Source: CAZMVY01 sp964617875
Lineage (GTDB): Bacteria > Planctomycetota > Phycisphaerae > UBA1845 > PWPN01
Reading direction: 5' to 3'
Assembly: GCA_964617875.1 (NCBI GenBank)
Contig: CAZUAI010000003.1
Span: 62,001 to 126,000 of the forward strand
Length of the DNA stretch: 64,000 nucleotides
The notes under the pieces are model-generated. The model was given only the letters and a program-made list of their open reading frames with translations, did no database searches and was not told the DNA's origin. Made by a program: the position numbers and the translations under genes. Shown piece after piece: positions 43,631 through 53,144 of the stretch (position 1 is the stretch's first letter; each line of letters opens with the position of its first letter).

Positions 43631-44728
43631 CTATGTGGGAGGGAGGGGCGGCGTAGCGGCGGCGGGCGTCACGGGAATCTCGACAACTTTCAGCCTCACT
43701 GTTGGACCTGCGCCCTCAATGCGGGCATCCTCGTAGCCGGGCGGGAAGACGAACTGAACCGTGCGCGTGACCCAGCCATCGGACCCGGTGGCCGAGGGGG
43801 CGGTTGACGATGGGGCCTTCGGCGCAACGTCGTCCCTGCTGATGGCGACGAAGGCGTAGATGCTCTGCGGGCTCAGGCTCTCCGCGCGATCCGGGGGCAC
43901 ACGCACATCAATCGTCTGCACGCGATCCGCATCGTCCGCCCAGATCACGCGGTACTGGCCCATCATGTCCGGGTTCATCAGGACGTTGAGGGGAATCCGG
44001 GTAAGACGTTTCGAGACGCTTCTTTGCGTGAGTGTGGCGGTGACGGTGACCTCGCCCGGCTGGAACTCGACGGGCAGATCCTGCACGATTCGGGGGAGCG
44101 GCACGCGGAAACTCACGGGCTCAGTCTTTCCCTGCGCCTCGCGAAGAAGGGTGTGTATCGGCACCACGACGACCGGTTCCCTGGTGCCCAGCTTGGTCAG
44201 ATGGCTCTCACGGAGCCGCCCGTTGACGGTCTTCGGATGCACCGTGGCGGGCCCGGCCAGACTCGCGGCCATTGCCCCCGCGTCGGGCTGGACCGTAAAC
44301 GTGGCGGTGACCAGCGGGTCGATGAAAACCTGAATCATCGGGGGGTAGGCCGATACGAGATGCAGGCCTCGATCATGCATCACCTTGACCCGGTTCATCG
44401 CGTCCACCACGTCCAAGCCGAACTGGCCGCCCAGCCATCGCTCGGGAACGCGGATAGTGTACTCCGCCGTACCGCTGGTCTCCTCGCCCGTAAGGCGGCG
44501 AATGGCAGCCTTGGAGCCAGCGAGGTCGAGGCGAACACGTGCCGTCTGGCCCCCTTCGGTCCCCCCGCCGACCCCAGACTGCTCCACAACCGGCACGACA
44601 TCGCCCGAGGCCGTCAGCCGGATCGTGGCCCACACCGTCGCCGTCCCGAGGCTGGCCTGATCGGCGAAGACCCAAATGACAACCGTGAGGATGACGGTGG
44701 CAATCAGGAGCTTAACCTGCGTCATCAT
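43631..44728 (-). CDS. YbbR/CdaR-like regulator of diadenylate cyclase
   Basis: A 365-residue protein with one N-terminal membrane helix (VKLLIATVILTVVIWVFAD) and an extracytoplasmic part made of YbbR-type beta domains, such as IPLNVLMNPDMMGQYRVIWADD preceded by VTVTATLTQRS. CdaR proteins bind and modulate the c-di-AMP cyclase CdaA from outside the membrane. It starts 6 bp after cdaA ends, in an operon. The usual third gene, glmM, is missing here. The C-terminal 40 residues are Pro/Ala-rich. Confidence 0.82.
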   Translation of the reverse strand: MMTQVKLLIATVILTVVIWVFADQASLGTATVWATIRLTASGDVVPVVEQSGVGGGTEGGQTARVRLDLAGSKAAIRRLTGEETSGTAEYTIRVPERWLGGQFGLDVVDAMNRVKVMHDRGLHLVSAYPPMIQVFIDPLVTATFTVQPDAGAMAASLAGPATVHPKTVNGRLRESHLTKLGTREPVVVVPIHTLLREAQGKTEPVSFRVPLPRIVQDLPVEFQPGEVTVTATLTQRSVSKRLTRIPLNVLMNPDMMGQYRVIWADDADRVQTIDVRVPPDRAESLSPQSIYAFVAISRDDVAPKAPSSTAPSATGSDGWVTRTVQFVFPPGYEDARIEGAGPTVRLKVVEIPVTPAAATPPLPPT

Positions 44729-44734
44729 AGGGAT

Positions 44735-45676
44735 TTACGCCTTCGCCTCCCGGGCCATGGGCGGCACAGGGCCGCGCGCCCGCGGAAGGACCGCTGCGCC
44801 CGCAGCCGGCTCCGACCTGGCCGCCGTCTGCTCGTCAGACTGGTCGGCGCGGACGACGGCCGGTTCCGGCGGGCGGGCGCGCTCGCCCAACAGCCGCTCA
44901 CGCAGGACTTGCGCCAACTCCGCCGGCGAAATACCCTGCGACAACACCCCGTGCTCCGCCAGGGAAATCGTTCCGGTCTCCTCGCTCACGACGACGACGA
45001 GGGCGTCGGACTCGCTGCTCAGACCCACCGCCGCCCGGTGACGGCTGCCGAATCGCCGGTCCAGCGTCCCGGCCTCGGCAAGCGGGAACTGCACGCCCGC
45101 CGCCACAATACGATCCCGCTGCACGATGACGCCCATGTCGTGCAGGGCCGAGTTCGGCCAGAAGATCGTGTGCAAGAGGTCCACGGAGAGCCGGGCGTCG
45201 AGATCGACGCCGTTCTCGGCGAGGTGGCCGAGCGGGACCTCGCGTTCGATGGCGATGATGGCCCCGATCTTGCTCTTGCTCAGGACGGCGGCGGCGTTGG
45301 CAATCACGGTGATGCTGTGGTCGATCTCCCGGGAATACCGCCGAAACCAGCGCGTTTCACCCACTTTCATCAGGCCGCGCCGCAACTCCGGCTGAAACAC
45401 GACGAGGACGGTCAGCAACACGGCCCACGCGAACGACTGATAGAGCACGGAGATGCGTTCCCAGTCGAACCGCACGGCGAGGACGCGGATCGCCAGGAAT
45501 CCGGTGATCATCATGACGACAAGCCCGCGGAAGAGCCGCGCGCCGCGCGTACCGTGGAGGAACCGCAGCACGGAGTACACCACGGCCCCGATCAGCAGGA
45601 ACTCGACGAGGATTGTGCCGCGGTCGTACGCGCCGGAGAAAAGGCTCTCGAAATAGGCTCGTATGGCGTCGATCAT
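44735..45676 (-). CDS. cdaA: Membrane diadenylate cyclase CdaA
   Basis: A 313-residue CdaA that makes cyclic di-AMP from two ATP. Three membrane helices (about residues 20-95) are followed by FQPELRRGLMKVG and the DAC domain. The RHR motif is complete (GSRHRAAVG, R212-H213-R214) and SEETG follows. At the DGA motif, where HDGAVI is expected, this protein has HDMGVI (D180-M181-G182). The catalytic Asp is kept but the next two residues differ. A disordered C-terminal tail of about 60 residues is extra. It is first gene of the cdaA-cdaR operon. Confidence 0.9.
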   Translation of the reverse strand: MIDAIRAYFESLFSGAYDRGTILVEFLLIGAVVYSVLRFLHGTRGARLFRGLVVMMITGFLAIRVLAVRFDWERISVLYQSFAWAVLLTVLVVFQPELRRGLMKVGETRWFRRYSREIDHSITVIANAAAVLSKSKIGAIIAIEREVPLGHLAENGVDLDARLSVDLLHTIFWPNSALHDMGVIVQRDRIVAAGVQFPLAEAGTLDRRFGSRHRAAVGLSSESDALVVVVSEETGTISLAEHGVLSQGISPAELAQVLRERLLGERARPPEPAVVRADQSDEQTAARSEPAAGAAVLPRARGPVPPMAREAKA

Positions 45677-45724
45677 GCCGTGTCGCTTCGCGCGCTATCC
45701 CAGCAGGACTTGGGCCTGCACTTA

Positions 45725-45753
45725 ACTATATTCGAAACCAGGGGAGAGGCCAA
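45725..45753 (-). promoter_or_regulatory. Promoter of the cdaA-cdaR operon
   Basis: On the minus strand TTGGCC (-35), 17-bp spacer, TATAGT (-10), about 50 bp before the cdaA start. Confidence 0.5.
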
Positions 45754-46041
45754 CGCCCCGCCCGCTACAAGCAAGACACGCGGCTGCGTAAAAGGATGGG
45801 GGCGGTCTCCCAGGTACTCTGTCGGCACTTCCTGCGGTCTGTGTTGAGGTCGAGATGGCCGCCGCCCGAATGATCGGCTTCAGCAGTCCGGCGGTGAGGG
45901 CCTCCGCCGGGCCCGATCCGCGGGGAACGCCCTGTTCTCCGGCTTGCCCAGCCGCCGGAAGGAGGCTACAGTTGCTCGGGCAGGGTGCGCTGCGCAAGTC
46001 TCGTTGCCCGCACCTGCGACCTGGGCCCGGAGTGCAACAAC

Positions 46042-47328
46042 ATGGAAAACGTCGCAACGCTACGGATAGGGGAGCGGGAGACACGGCTACCCATCATCGT
46101 GGGCACGGAGGACGAGCACGCCATCGACATCGCGAAGCTGCGGAATGAAACGGGCTTCATCACGCTCGATGACGGCTACGGCAACACGGGGGCGTGCCGC
46201 AGCGCGATCACCTTCATCGACGGCGAAAAGGGCATCCTCCGCTACCGGGGGATCCCGATCGAGCAGTTGGCGGAGAAGTCCCGGTTCATCGAGGTGGCCT
46301 ACCTCCTGATCTGGGGGGAGCTGCCGAACGAGACGCAGATGCAGCAGTTCTCCGTTCTGCTGACGGATAATGCACTGCTGCACGAGGGGCTCAAGCATCA
46401 TTTCGAGGGGTTCCCGGCCTCGGCGCCGCCGATGGCCATGCTCTCGGCCATGATCAACGCCCTGTCGTGCTACCACCCGGACATCCTTCCGTGCGAGACG
46501 GACGAGCAACTGCAGCAGGCCGCCACCGCCCTCATCAGCAAGGTGCGGACGATCGCCGCGTTCTCCTACAAGATGTCACGCGGCGAGCCCTTCATCTACC
46601 CCGACCCACGACGCCGGTACGTGAACAATTTCCTGTACATGATGTTCACGCTGCCGCACAAGCCGTACGAGGTCAGCCCCGAGATCGAGCGGGCGATCAA
46701 CCTCATTCTGCTCCTGCACGCCGACCACGAGCAGAACTGCAGCACGTCCACCGTCCGCATGGTCGGTTCGAGCCGGGCGAACCTGTTCGCATCGATCGCG
46801 TCCGGCGTGTGCGCCCTGTGGGGCCCGCTGCACGGCGGAGCGAACCAGGCGGTCATCGAGATGCTCGAGACGATCCACCGCGGGCAGATGAGCGTGAAGG
46901 AATGTGTCGAGCTGGCCAAGAGGAAGGACAGCGGCTTCCGCCTGATGGGGTTCGGCCACCGGGTCTACAAGAACTACGATCCGCGGGCGTCGATTCTGAA
47001 ACAGTCGTGCGACGAGGTGTTCCGCGTCCTGAAGCGGGGCGACCCGCTGCTCGACATCGCCCGGGGCCTGGAAGAGGCCGCACTGAAGGACTCGTACTTC
47101 ATCGACCGCAAGTTGTACCCGAACGTGGACTTCTACAGCGGAATCATCATGCGGGCGATCGGCATCCCGAGCAACATGTTCCCGGTCATGTTTGCGATCG
47201 GACGCATGCCCGGCTGGATCGCCCATTGGAAGGAGTTGCGTCAGAGCGGCGAGGCGAAGATCGCCCGCCCCCGTCAGGTCTACACGGGCCCGACGCAGCG
47301 CGACTACGTGCCGATCGAGCGGCGGTAG
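46042..47328 (+). CDS. gltA: Citrate synthase
   Basis: A 428-residue type II (hexameric) citrate synthase condensing acetyl-CoA and oxaloacetate. It has an N-terminal beta domain and then the catalytic histidines in LHADHEQNCSTS and WGPLHGGANQAVIEML, with FGHRVYKNYDPRA and the Asp-containing NVDFYSGII. The ATG at 46042 is preceded by CGGAG; the frame opens earlier but without similarity. The 365 bp back to cdaA show no additional gene. Confidence 0.95.
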   Translation: MENVATLRIGERETRLPIIVGTEDEHAIDIAKLRNETGFITLDDGYGNTGACRSAITFIDGEKGILRYRGIPIEQLAEKSRFIEVAYLLIWGELPNETQMQQFSVLLTDNALLHEGLKHHFEGFPASAPPMAMLSAMINALSCYHPDILPCETDEQLQQAATALISKVRTIAAFSYKMSRGEPFIYPDPRRRYVNNFLYMMFTLPHKPYEVSPEIERAINLILLLHADHEQNCSTSTVRMVGSSRANLFASIASGVCALWGPLHGGANQAVIEMLETIHRGQMSVKECVELAKRKDSGFRLMGFGHRVYKNYDPRASILKQSCDEVFRVLKRGDPLLDIARGLEEAALKDSYFIDRKLYPNVDFYSGIIMRAIGIPSNMFPVMFAIGRMPGWIAHWKELRQSGEAKIARPRQVYTGPTQRDYVPIERR

Positions 47329-47499
47329 GACGCAGCGGGGTCGTACCGGCCGGCTACGGTCAGCCTCGCGCGAGTGTACTGTCGCGTTTTCTGATCTTCG
47401 CGCCCCCGCCCTCTTTCGACGTGAAGCACGGGCCGACCGGCGCGGGATGCGGGTGCCCTCGGCTTGGCCGTCAGCGGCCGCGGGGTTATCCTCTCCGGC

Positions 47500-48621
47500 A
47501 TGACACGACACAGGCGCAGGCTGGTCCCGCCGTACATCGCGGCGCGGTTGGAGAAATGTCGGGCGGCGATGGTCGAGGGGCGGCTTGCCGCCTATCTGGT
47601 CACCAACCCGGTGGACCAGTACTACCTCACGGGGTTCTCGGGCGAGGACGGGGCGACGGTAATCGGGCTCGACGGGGTGTGGCTGATTACCGACGGCCGG
47701 TTTGACGAGCAGGCCGACCGCGAGGCGCCCTGGGCCTCAAAGGTTGTCCGAAAGAAGAGCATCGGCGACGAACTGACGCGGCTGGCACGGCGGCTTCACT
47801 GGCGCGGCCGTCACGTAGGGATACAGGCGGATCATCTGAGCCTGGCGCAGGCGTCGGCCTTCGCGAAGGCCTGCCGTCCGGCGCGGCTGGTCCGGGCGAA
47901 GCCGATCGTCAACGACCTCCGCCTGTGCAAGGATGCGCACGAGTTGCGGGAGACCCGCCGCGCCGTCGCCGTGGCCCAGGATGCGTTCGTGGCGACGTGC
48001 CGGGCCATCCGCATCGGCATGACCGAACGCCAGGTGGCCGCCCGGCTGGAGTACGAAATGCTGCGACGCGGGGCGATGGGGGCGGCCTTTCCTTCCATCG
48101 TGGCGGAGGGACCCAACGCCTCGCTGCCCCACGCCAGGCCAGGCGACCGCCGAATCCGCAGGGGCAGCCTGCTGCTGATCGACTGGGGGGCCGTCGTCGG
48201 GCACTACCGGAGCGACTTGACCCGGGTGGTGTTCATCCGTACAATTCGGCCACGATTCCGCCGGATGTACGCGGCGGTGCTTGAGGCGCAACGCCGCGCA
48301 ATTGAGGTTGTTCGCGCGGGCGTGAGCACGCAGGCCGTGGACCGGGCTGCACGCTCGTACTTGAAATCTGTCGGATACGGCAAAGCATTCAAGCACGGGA
48401 CCGGGCACGGACTCGGGCTGAACGTTCACGAGGCGCCTTCGCTGAGCCGACGGCAGCCGGTGGACCTGCGGGCGGGGATGGTGGTAACGATCGAGCCCGG
48501 CGTGTACGTGCCGGGGGTCGGCGGGGTCAGGATAGAGGATGACATCCTGGTGACGCAGGGCGGTGCCGAGGTCCTGACGACCTTGAGCAGCAACCTGGAT
48601 GAGATGGTGATTCGTGGTTGA
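47500..48621 (+). CDS. Xaa-Pro peptidase, M24 family
   Basis: A 373-residue metallopeptidase of the aminopeptidase P / prolidase type. The N-terminal creatinase-like domain (1-125) is followed by a pita-bread domain with all five metal ligands: LLIDWGA and SDLTRV (two Asp), GTGHGLGLNVHE (His), TIEPGVYVPG and VRIEDD (two Glu). It removes an N-terminal residue before proline. It overlaps accB by 8 bp, a common planctomycete and Gram-positive arrangement. The start lacks a clear ribosome-binding site. Confidence 0.92.
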   Translation: MTRHRRRLVPPYIAARLEKCRAAMVEGRLAAYLVTNPVDQYYLTGFSGEDGATVIGLDGVWLITDGRFDEQADREAPWASKVVRKKSIGDELTRLARRLHWRGRHVGIQADHLSLAQASAFAKACRPARLVRAKPIVNDLRLCKDAHELRETRRAVAVAQDAFVATCRAIRIGMTERQVAARLEYEMLRRGAMGAAFPSIVAEGPNASLPHARPGDRRIRRGSLLLIDWGAVVGHYRSDLTRVVFIRTIRPRFRRMYAAVLEAQRRAIEVVRAGVSTQAVDRAARSYLKSVGYGKAFKHGTGHGLGLNVHEAPSLSRRQPVDLRAGMVVTIEPGVYVPGVGGVRIEDDILVTQGGAEVLTTLSSNLDEMVIRG

Positions 48622-49102
48622 GATCGAAACGATTCGTGAACTCGTGTCGATGATGGTTGAGCACGAGCTGACGGAGATGGAGCTTCGCGACGGGGAGCAA
48701 TGCGTGGTGATCAAGCGCGGCGGCGGTGCGGCGGCGATGGCTCCGCCGATCGTGGCCGTGGCTCCGGCGGTCGCGGCCGCTCCGGCCGCAGCCCCCCCGC
48801 CCGGCGCCGCCCCCGCGGCGTCCCCGGCCGAAGCTGCCGAGCCGAAGGCGGACGACGGCCTGCTCATGATCCGTTCGCCGATGGTGGGCACGTTCTACTC
48901 GTCGCCCGATCCGGATTCGCCGCCCTTCATCAGCATCGGCAGTCCCGTCGCGCCGGACACGATCGTGGGCGTCATCGAGGCGATGAAGGTCTTCAACGAA
49001 ATCAAGGCCGAAGTATCGGGCATTGTCGAGCAGATCCTCGTGCGGAACGAGCAACCGCTGGAGTACGGGCAGCCGATGTTCCTGGTGAGGTCGAAGGCAT
49101 GA
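48614..49102 (+). CDS. accB: Biotin carboxyl carrier protein of acetyl-CoA carboxylase
   Basis: A 162-residue BCCP. The N-terminal 35 residues are the accessory region, then an Ala/Pro-rich linker (about 38-80), then the biotinyl domain with IRSPMVGTFY and the biotin attachment lysine in IEAMKVFNEI (usual form EAMKMMN). It carries carboxybiotin between AccC and the AccA/AccD carboxyltransferase in fatty-acid initiation. Translation starts at a GTG overlapping the preceding peptidase gene. Confidence 0.95.
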   Translation: MVEIETIRELVSMMVEHELTEMELRDGEQCVVIKRGGGAAAMAPPIVAVAPAVAAAPAAAPPPGAAPAASPAEAAEPKADDGLLMIRSPMVGTFYSSPDPDSPPFISIGSPVAPDTIVGVIEAMKVFNEIKAEVSGIVEQILVRNEQPLEYGQPMFLVRSKA

Positions 49103-49121
49103 CGTCGGGAAGGATCGGCTG

Positions 49122-50459
49122 ATGTTCTCACGCATACTGATCGCGAACCGTGGAGAGATCGCGGTGCGCATCCTGCGCGCGTGCCGCGAGATGGGGATCG
49201 AGACGGTGTGCGTGTTCTCGGAAGAGGACCGCGAAGCGCCGTACCTCAGTCGGGCGGATCGTGCGATCTGCATCGGGGCGGGCCCGCCGTCGGAGAGCTA
49301 CCTTCGGAGCGACCGCATCATCGCCGCGGCCGAGATCGCCAACGTGGACGCGATCCATCCCGGCTACGGCTTCCTGGCGGAGAATCCGCGATTTGCCGAG
49401 CAGTGCCGGGAGGCGCGGATCGAGTTCATCGGCCCGAGCGCCGAGACGATGCGGATGGTGGGCGACAAGGTCGCGGCGCGAAAGCTGGCGAAAACGGCCA
49501 AGGTGCCCACGGTGCCGGGCAGCGGCGACCGGCTGGAGGACGACGACGGGGCGATCGCGCTGGCCGCGAAGATCGGCTACCCGGTGATGATCAAGGCGGC
49601 GGCCGGCGGAGGCGGGCGCGGGATCCGGATCGCGAACAACGAGGCGACGCTGCGTGCGTCGCTGCGGCAGGCGCGGCTCGAGGCGCAGAACGCCTTCAAG
49701 GACGACGGGATCTACCTCGAAAAGGTCGTGGAGATGGCCCGGCACGTCGAGGTCCAGATTCTCGGCGACAAGGCCGGCCACGTCGTGCATTTCTACGAGC
49801 GCGACTGCACGCTGCAGCGCCGCTACCAGAAGCTGGTCGAGGAATCGCCGTCGCCCGGGATCAGCAGCCGCACGCGCGACGAACTCTGCGCCGCGGCGGT
49901 CCGCATCGCGAAGGCGGCGAAGTACTTCAACGCGGGGACGGTCGAGTTCCTCGTGGACAAGAACCAGAATTATTACTTCACCGAGGTGAACGCCCGCATC
50001 CAGGTCGAGCACCCGGTGACGGAGATGGTCACCGGACACGACCTGGTGGCCTGGCAGTTGCGCGTGGCGGCGGGCGAGAACCTGTCGATCCGCCAGAAAG
50101 ACATCGCGCCGCGCGGCGCGGCGATCGAGTGCCGCATCAACGCGGAGGACCCGGCGGATGCGTTCCGCCCGTGCCCGGGCCCGGTGGACCAGTTCGAAAT
50201 GCCGGGCGGCTACGGTGTCCGTGTGGACACGCACGTCGTGCCGGGCAGCCGCATCAGCCCGCGCTACGACTCGATGATCGCCAAGCTGATCGTGTACCGG
50301 CCGACGCGGGCCGAGGCGATCGCCTGCATGCAGCGGTGCCTGGAGGAGTTCCGCATCGCCCCGATCAAGACGACGATCCCGATCTTCCGCGAGATCTTCT
50401 CGCACACGCACTTCCTCCGCGGGCAGGTGGACACGGGCTTTATTGAACGGACATGGTAG
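49122..50459 (+). CDS. accC: Biotin carboxylase subunit of acetyl-CoA carboxylase
   Basis: A 445-residue biotin carboxylase of normal length. Features are FSRILIANRGEIAVRILRACREMGI at the N-terminus, the ATP-grasp glycine loop AAAGGGGRGIRI, the HVEVQILGDKAGHVVHFYERDC segment, and FTEVNARIQVEHPVTEMVTG with the catalytic Glu and Arg. It follows accB by 19 bp in one operon. accD is 6 kb away and accA is not in the window. Confidence 0.96.
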   Translation: MFSRILIANRGEIAVRILRACREMGIETVCVFSEEDREAPYLSRADRAICIGAGPPSESYLRSDRIIAAAEIANVDAIHPGYGFLAENPRFAEQCREARIEFIGPSAETMRMVGDKVAARKLAKTAKVPTVPGSGDRLEDDDGAIALAAKIGYPVMIKAAAGGGGRGIRIANNEATLRASLRQARLEAQNAFKDDGIYLEKVVEMARHVEVQILGDKAGHVVHFYERDCTLQRRYQKLVEESPSPGISSRTRDELCAAAVRIAKAAKYFNAGTVEFLVDKNQNYYFTEVNARIQVEHPVTEMVTGHDLVAWQLRVAAGENLSIRQKDIAPRGAAIECRINAEDPADAFRPCPGPVDQFEMPGGYGVRVDTHVVPGSRISPRYDSMIAKLIVYRPTRAEAIACMQRCLEEFRIAPIKTTIPIFREIFSHTHFLRGQVDTGFIERTW

Positions 50460-50520
50460 TGGACTGATCGGAGACTGAGCATTACCCCCGACGATTCCGG
50501 GGTTGGCTGGAGGATTCATT

Positions 50521-51786
50521 ATGGCAGTCGGTTCAGGCAACGCGGTGATCGGACAGGCCGGCGGGCCCACCGTGGTCATCAACCAGTCGCTGGTGGGCGT
50601 CATCCAGGAGGTACAGAAGTGCCGGCACATCCGGAACCTCTACGGGGCACGGCACGGCGTGCGCGGCATCATCAACGAGAAGTTCTACGACCTGCTCCGG
50701 CAGCCCACGGAGATGCTCGAGCTGGTCGCCCAGACGCCGGCGGCCGCCCTCGGCTCGACGCGCGACAAGCCGGACGTGTCGTACTGCGAGCGCATCCTCA
50801 GCGTGTTCCGCAAGCTCGACGTCCGCTACTTCTTCTACATCGGCGGGAACGATTCGGCCCAGACGGCACGGATCGTCAACCGGCTGGCCATCGACGCCAA
50901 GTACGACCTCCGCGTGATCCACATCCCGAAGACGATCGACAACGACCTCCTGGTCACCGACCACTGCCCGGGCTACGGCAGCGCGGCGCGGTTCGTGGCG
51001 GCGGCGTTCATCGGTGACGATCTCGACAACCGGGCGCTGCCCGGCGTGAAGATCAACATCCTCATGGGGCGGCACGCGGGCTTCCTGACGGCGGCGAGCA
51101 TCCTCGCCCGGCAGCGCGAAGACGACGGTCCGCACCTCGTGTACATCCCGGAGCGGCCGTTCCGGATCGAGCAGTTCGTCGAGGACGTGCAGGCGGTCTT
51201 CGACCGCTACGGCCGGTGCGTGATCGCCGTGAGCGAGGGCATCGCCGACGAGCATCACAAGGAGTGGGTGTCGAAGGTCTCGGCGATGCGCCAGGCGAAC
51301 ACGGAGCGCGACGAGTTCGGCAACGTGCAGCTCTCGACGGGCGCCGGGGCGCTGGCCGACTTCCTGTCGGCGCAGGTGCTCGAGAAGTGCAAGAAGATCA
51401 AGCGCGTGCGGGCGGACACGTTCGGCTACCTGCAGCGGTCGTACGCCGGCTTCTACAGCCCGGTGGATGCGTGGGAGGCCCGCCTGGTCGGCCAGATGGC
51501 CGTCAGTTACTCCGTGGATGCGGAGGTGGACGGCAGCGTCGCCCTGACGCGGCTGCCGGGAACGACGTACGCGGTCGGCACGAAGCTGATCGACCTCGCC
51601 GCGGTCGCGCCGGACCATCCGCCGACGACCAAGGTGCTGCCGGACATGTACATCAGCGAGCACAACAACAACATCCTGCCGCTGTTCCGCGAGTACGTGG
51701 CGCCGCTTGTGGGCGAACTGCCGAAGGTCGGCTGGTTCGAGCAGATTGCGCAATCCGGCACGCCGCGAACGGAGGATCCCGGCTGA
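50521..51786 (+). CDS. pfp: 6-phosphofructokinase, diphosphate-dependent type
   Basis: A 421-residue phosphofructokinase of the PPi-dependent clade. Near the N-terminus AVIGQAGGPTVVINQSL binds the phosphate. YFFYIGGNDSAQTA carries GGND, the Asp that in this position favours PPi over ATP, and HIPKTIDNDL contains the PPi-type lysine in KTIDND. It phosphorylates fructose-6-phosphate reversibly. GGAGG lies about 7 nt before the ATG at 50521, so the upstream GTG/TTG candidates are not used. Confidence 0.9.
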   Translation: MAVGSGNAVIGQAGGPTVVINQSLVGVIQEVQKCRHIRNLYGARHGVRGIINEKFYDLLRQPTEMLELVAQTPAAALGSTRDKPDVSYCERILSVFRKLDVRYFFYIGGNDSAQTARIVNRLAIDAKYDLRVIHIPKTIDNDLLVTDHCPGYGSAARFVAAAFIGDDLDNRALPGVKINILMGRHAGFLTAASILARQREDDGPHLVYIPERPFRIEQFVEDVQAVFDRYGRCVIAVSEGIADEHHKEWVSKVSAMRQANTERDEFGNVQLSTGAGALADFLSAQVLEKCKKIKRVRADTFGYLQRSYAGFYSPVDAWEARLVGQMAVSYSVDAEVDGSVALTRLPGTTYAVGTKLIDLAAVAPDHPPTTKVLPDMYISEHNNNILPLFREYVAPLVGELPKVGWFEQIAQSGTPRTEDPG

Positions 51787-51939
51787 CGACCTCGTCGTTC
51801 TTCGCGGCCTCCCCGGCGAGAGCACGGGGGCGGCAACGTTTGCGGCCGCCAGTCCATCGCGTCGGGGCCCGCCCCCCCCCATGGACAAGGTGTTGTGCCA
51901 GTGCGGCAAGGACTTCTGGCCCCTCCCGTACAGGCCTTC

Positions 51940-51969
51940 TTCGCACACGCACCGCGGCGGTGCTATAAT
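51940..51969 (+). promoter_or_regulatory. Promoter of ssrA
   Basis: TTCGCA (-35), 18-bp spacer and perfect TATAAT (-10), ending 13 bp before the mature tmRNA 5' end. Confidence 0.6.
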
Positions 51970-51982
51970 GGAGCGAACGCTC

Positions 51983-52335
51983 GGGGGCGAACTGGGTTCG
52001 ACCGGGCAAGTTGAGGTCGGTGGTTGCGTGCCCAGGTTGTCAGGAGGCCTGGTTAAACACCTGGCAAACTTTTACGTGCCAACGATCAACCGTTGCGCAT
52101 GGCTGCCTAAATAGACAGCCCGTTCCGCCGGCGACGCCTGCTGGTCGGCGGAGCGAAGACAGCAGGCTGGCCCGAACCGGGTTCGCGTCGTGACGGCAGG
52201 GCGAGACTACCTCGACGCTGGAGCGTCTGAAGCCTGTCGCCGGGCGTCAACGCTCGAGAACAAACCGGACGACTACGCACGTAGAGGCCCCGGCTGAAGT
52301 GCCACGGGACGCGGGTTCGATTCCCGCCGCCTCCA
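51983..52335 (+). ncRNA. ssrA: Transfer-messenger RNA
   Basis: A one-piece tmRNA of about 353 nt that rescues stalled ribosomes with SmpB. The 5' end GGGGGCGAACTGGGTTCGAC pairs with the 3' end ...CGCCTCCA through a seven-pair acceptor stem including one G-U. The T-arm reads GGGTTCGATTCC. The mRNA-like part resumes at GCC and encodes ANDQPLRMAA followed by TAA. The 3' CCA is not encoded. Several pseudoknot-like stems lie between the tag and the T-arm. Spurious small frames on both strands in this interval are not genes. Confidence 0.95.
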
Positions 52336-52409
52336 TCTCCTTCTTCGACAAGCACCGCAGTGCAGGCGCGCGCCATGCGGGGAACGTAGCGGCGCGGCCG
52401 CCTGTGCCG

Positions 52410-53144
52410 TCAGCTTTCGGCGTCGAGGTGCGCCAACAACGGCGGGCGGCGCCTTCGGCGTCGCTTCTTCGGCGCGCCGGGGATCCGCACCATCGGCGTG
52501 CGCGGCTTGGCCTCGTTCGCGATGTCAAGCGCCTTTTGCGCGTTGGGCGCGAAGAGGTCCGCGTTGACCTCCTGCCAGAGGCCGGAGGCACGGTTGAACA
52601 CGCCGCCGGAAATCATGATGTTCATGGCCGGGTGGGCATCCACCTCGCGGATCATGTCGATCAGCTTTCGAACGCCCGGAATGCCTTGCGGCCGCGTGCC
52701 GAAAATGAGCAGTATATCGGGCCGCAGCTGGCCCGTGATGGCGAGGATCTCGTCGTTCGGAACGCCCCCGCCGACGAAATACACGTCCCAGCCGTCGGCC
52801 TCGAAGAGGTCCGCGCAGATCTGCGCCCCGAGTTCCTCCGGCTCGCCGTCCGCGCACATGATGACGACCCGTTTGCCGTTCTTCGGCCGCGGCTGCAGAT
52901 GCGCCTGCAACTGATCCACCAGGCTCCGGCTGATGCGGGTTGCCATGTGTTCCGTGGCCAGATTGATGCGATCCTCGCGATACAAGGCGTCAATCCGTTC
53001 CATCGCCGGCCAGATCAGGCGGTGGTAGACCCCCGTCGGTTCGGCGATCTCCTTCATCGCTTCACTCAGAACCTGCCGGCATTCGTGCCGCTTGCCGGCC
53101 AGCAGGGGTTCCATGAAGCGGTCCAGGAGCTTGGTAGAAGGCAT
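52410..53144 (-). CDS. Corrinoid-binding-type protein lacking the usual histidine ligand
   Basis: A 244-residue two-domain protein. The N-terminal four-helix cap (about 5-85) has LIWPAMERIDALYREDRINLATEHMATR, typical of B12-binding modules in methyltransferase corrinoid proteins and CarH-type regulators. The Rossmann-like domain starts near residue 91. Where relatives have DxHxxG or GEQHxLG, this protein reads DGEPEELG (residues 99-106), so the lower-ligand His is missing. It ends in an Arg-rich tail (KKRRRRRRPP). GGAGG is 7 nt before the ATG. It diverges from the UroD-like gene. Confidence 0.78.
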   Translation of the reverse strand: MPSTKLLDRFMEPLLAGKRHECRQVLSEAMKEIAEPTGVYHRLIWPAMERIDALYREDRINLATEHMATRISRSLVDQLQAHLQPRPKNGKRVVIMCADGEPEELGAQICADLFEADGWDVYFVGGGVPNDEILAITGQLRPDILLIFGTRPQGIPGVRKLIDMIREVDAHPAMNIMISGGVFNRASGLWQEVNADLFAPNAQKALDIANEAKPRTPMVRIPGAPKKRRRRRRPPLLAHLDAES

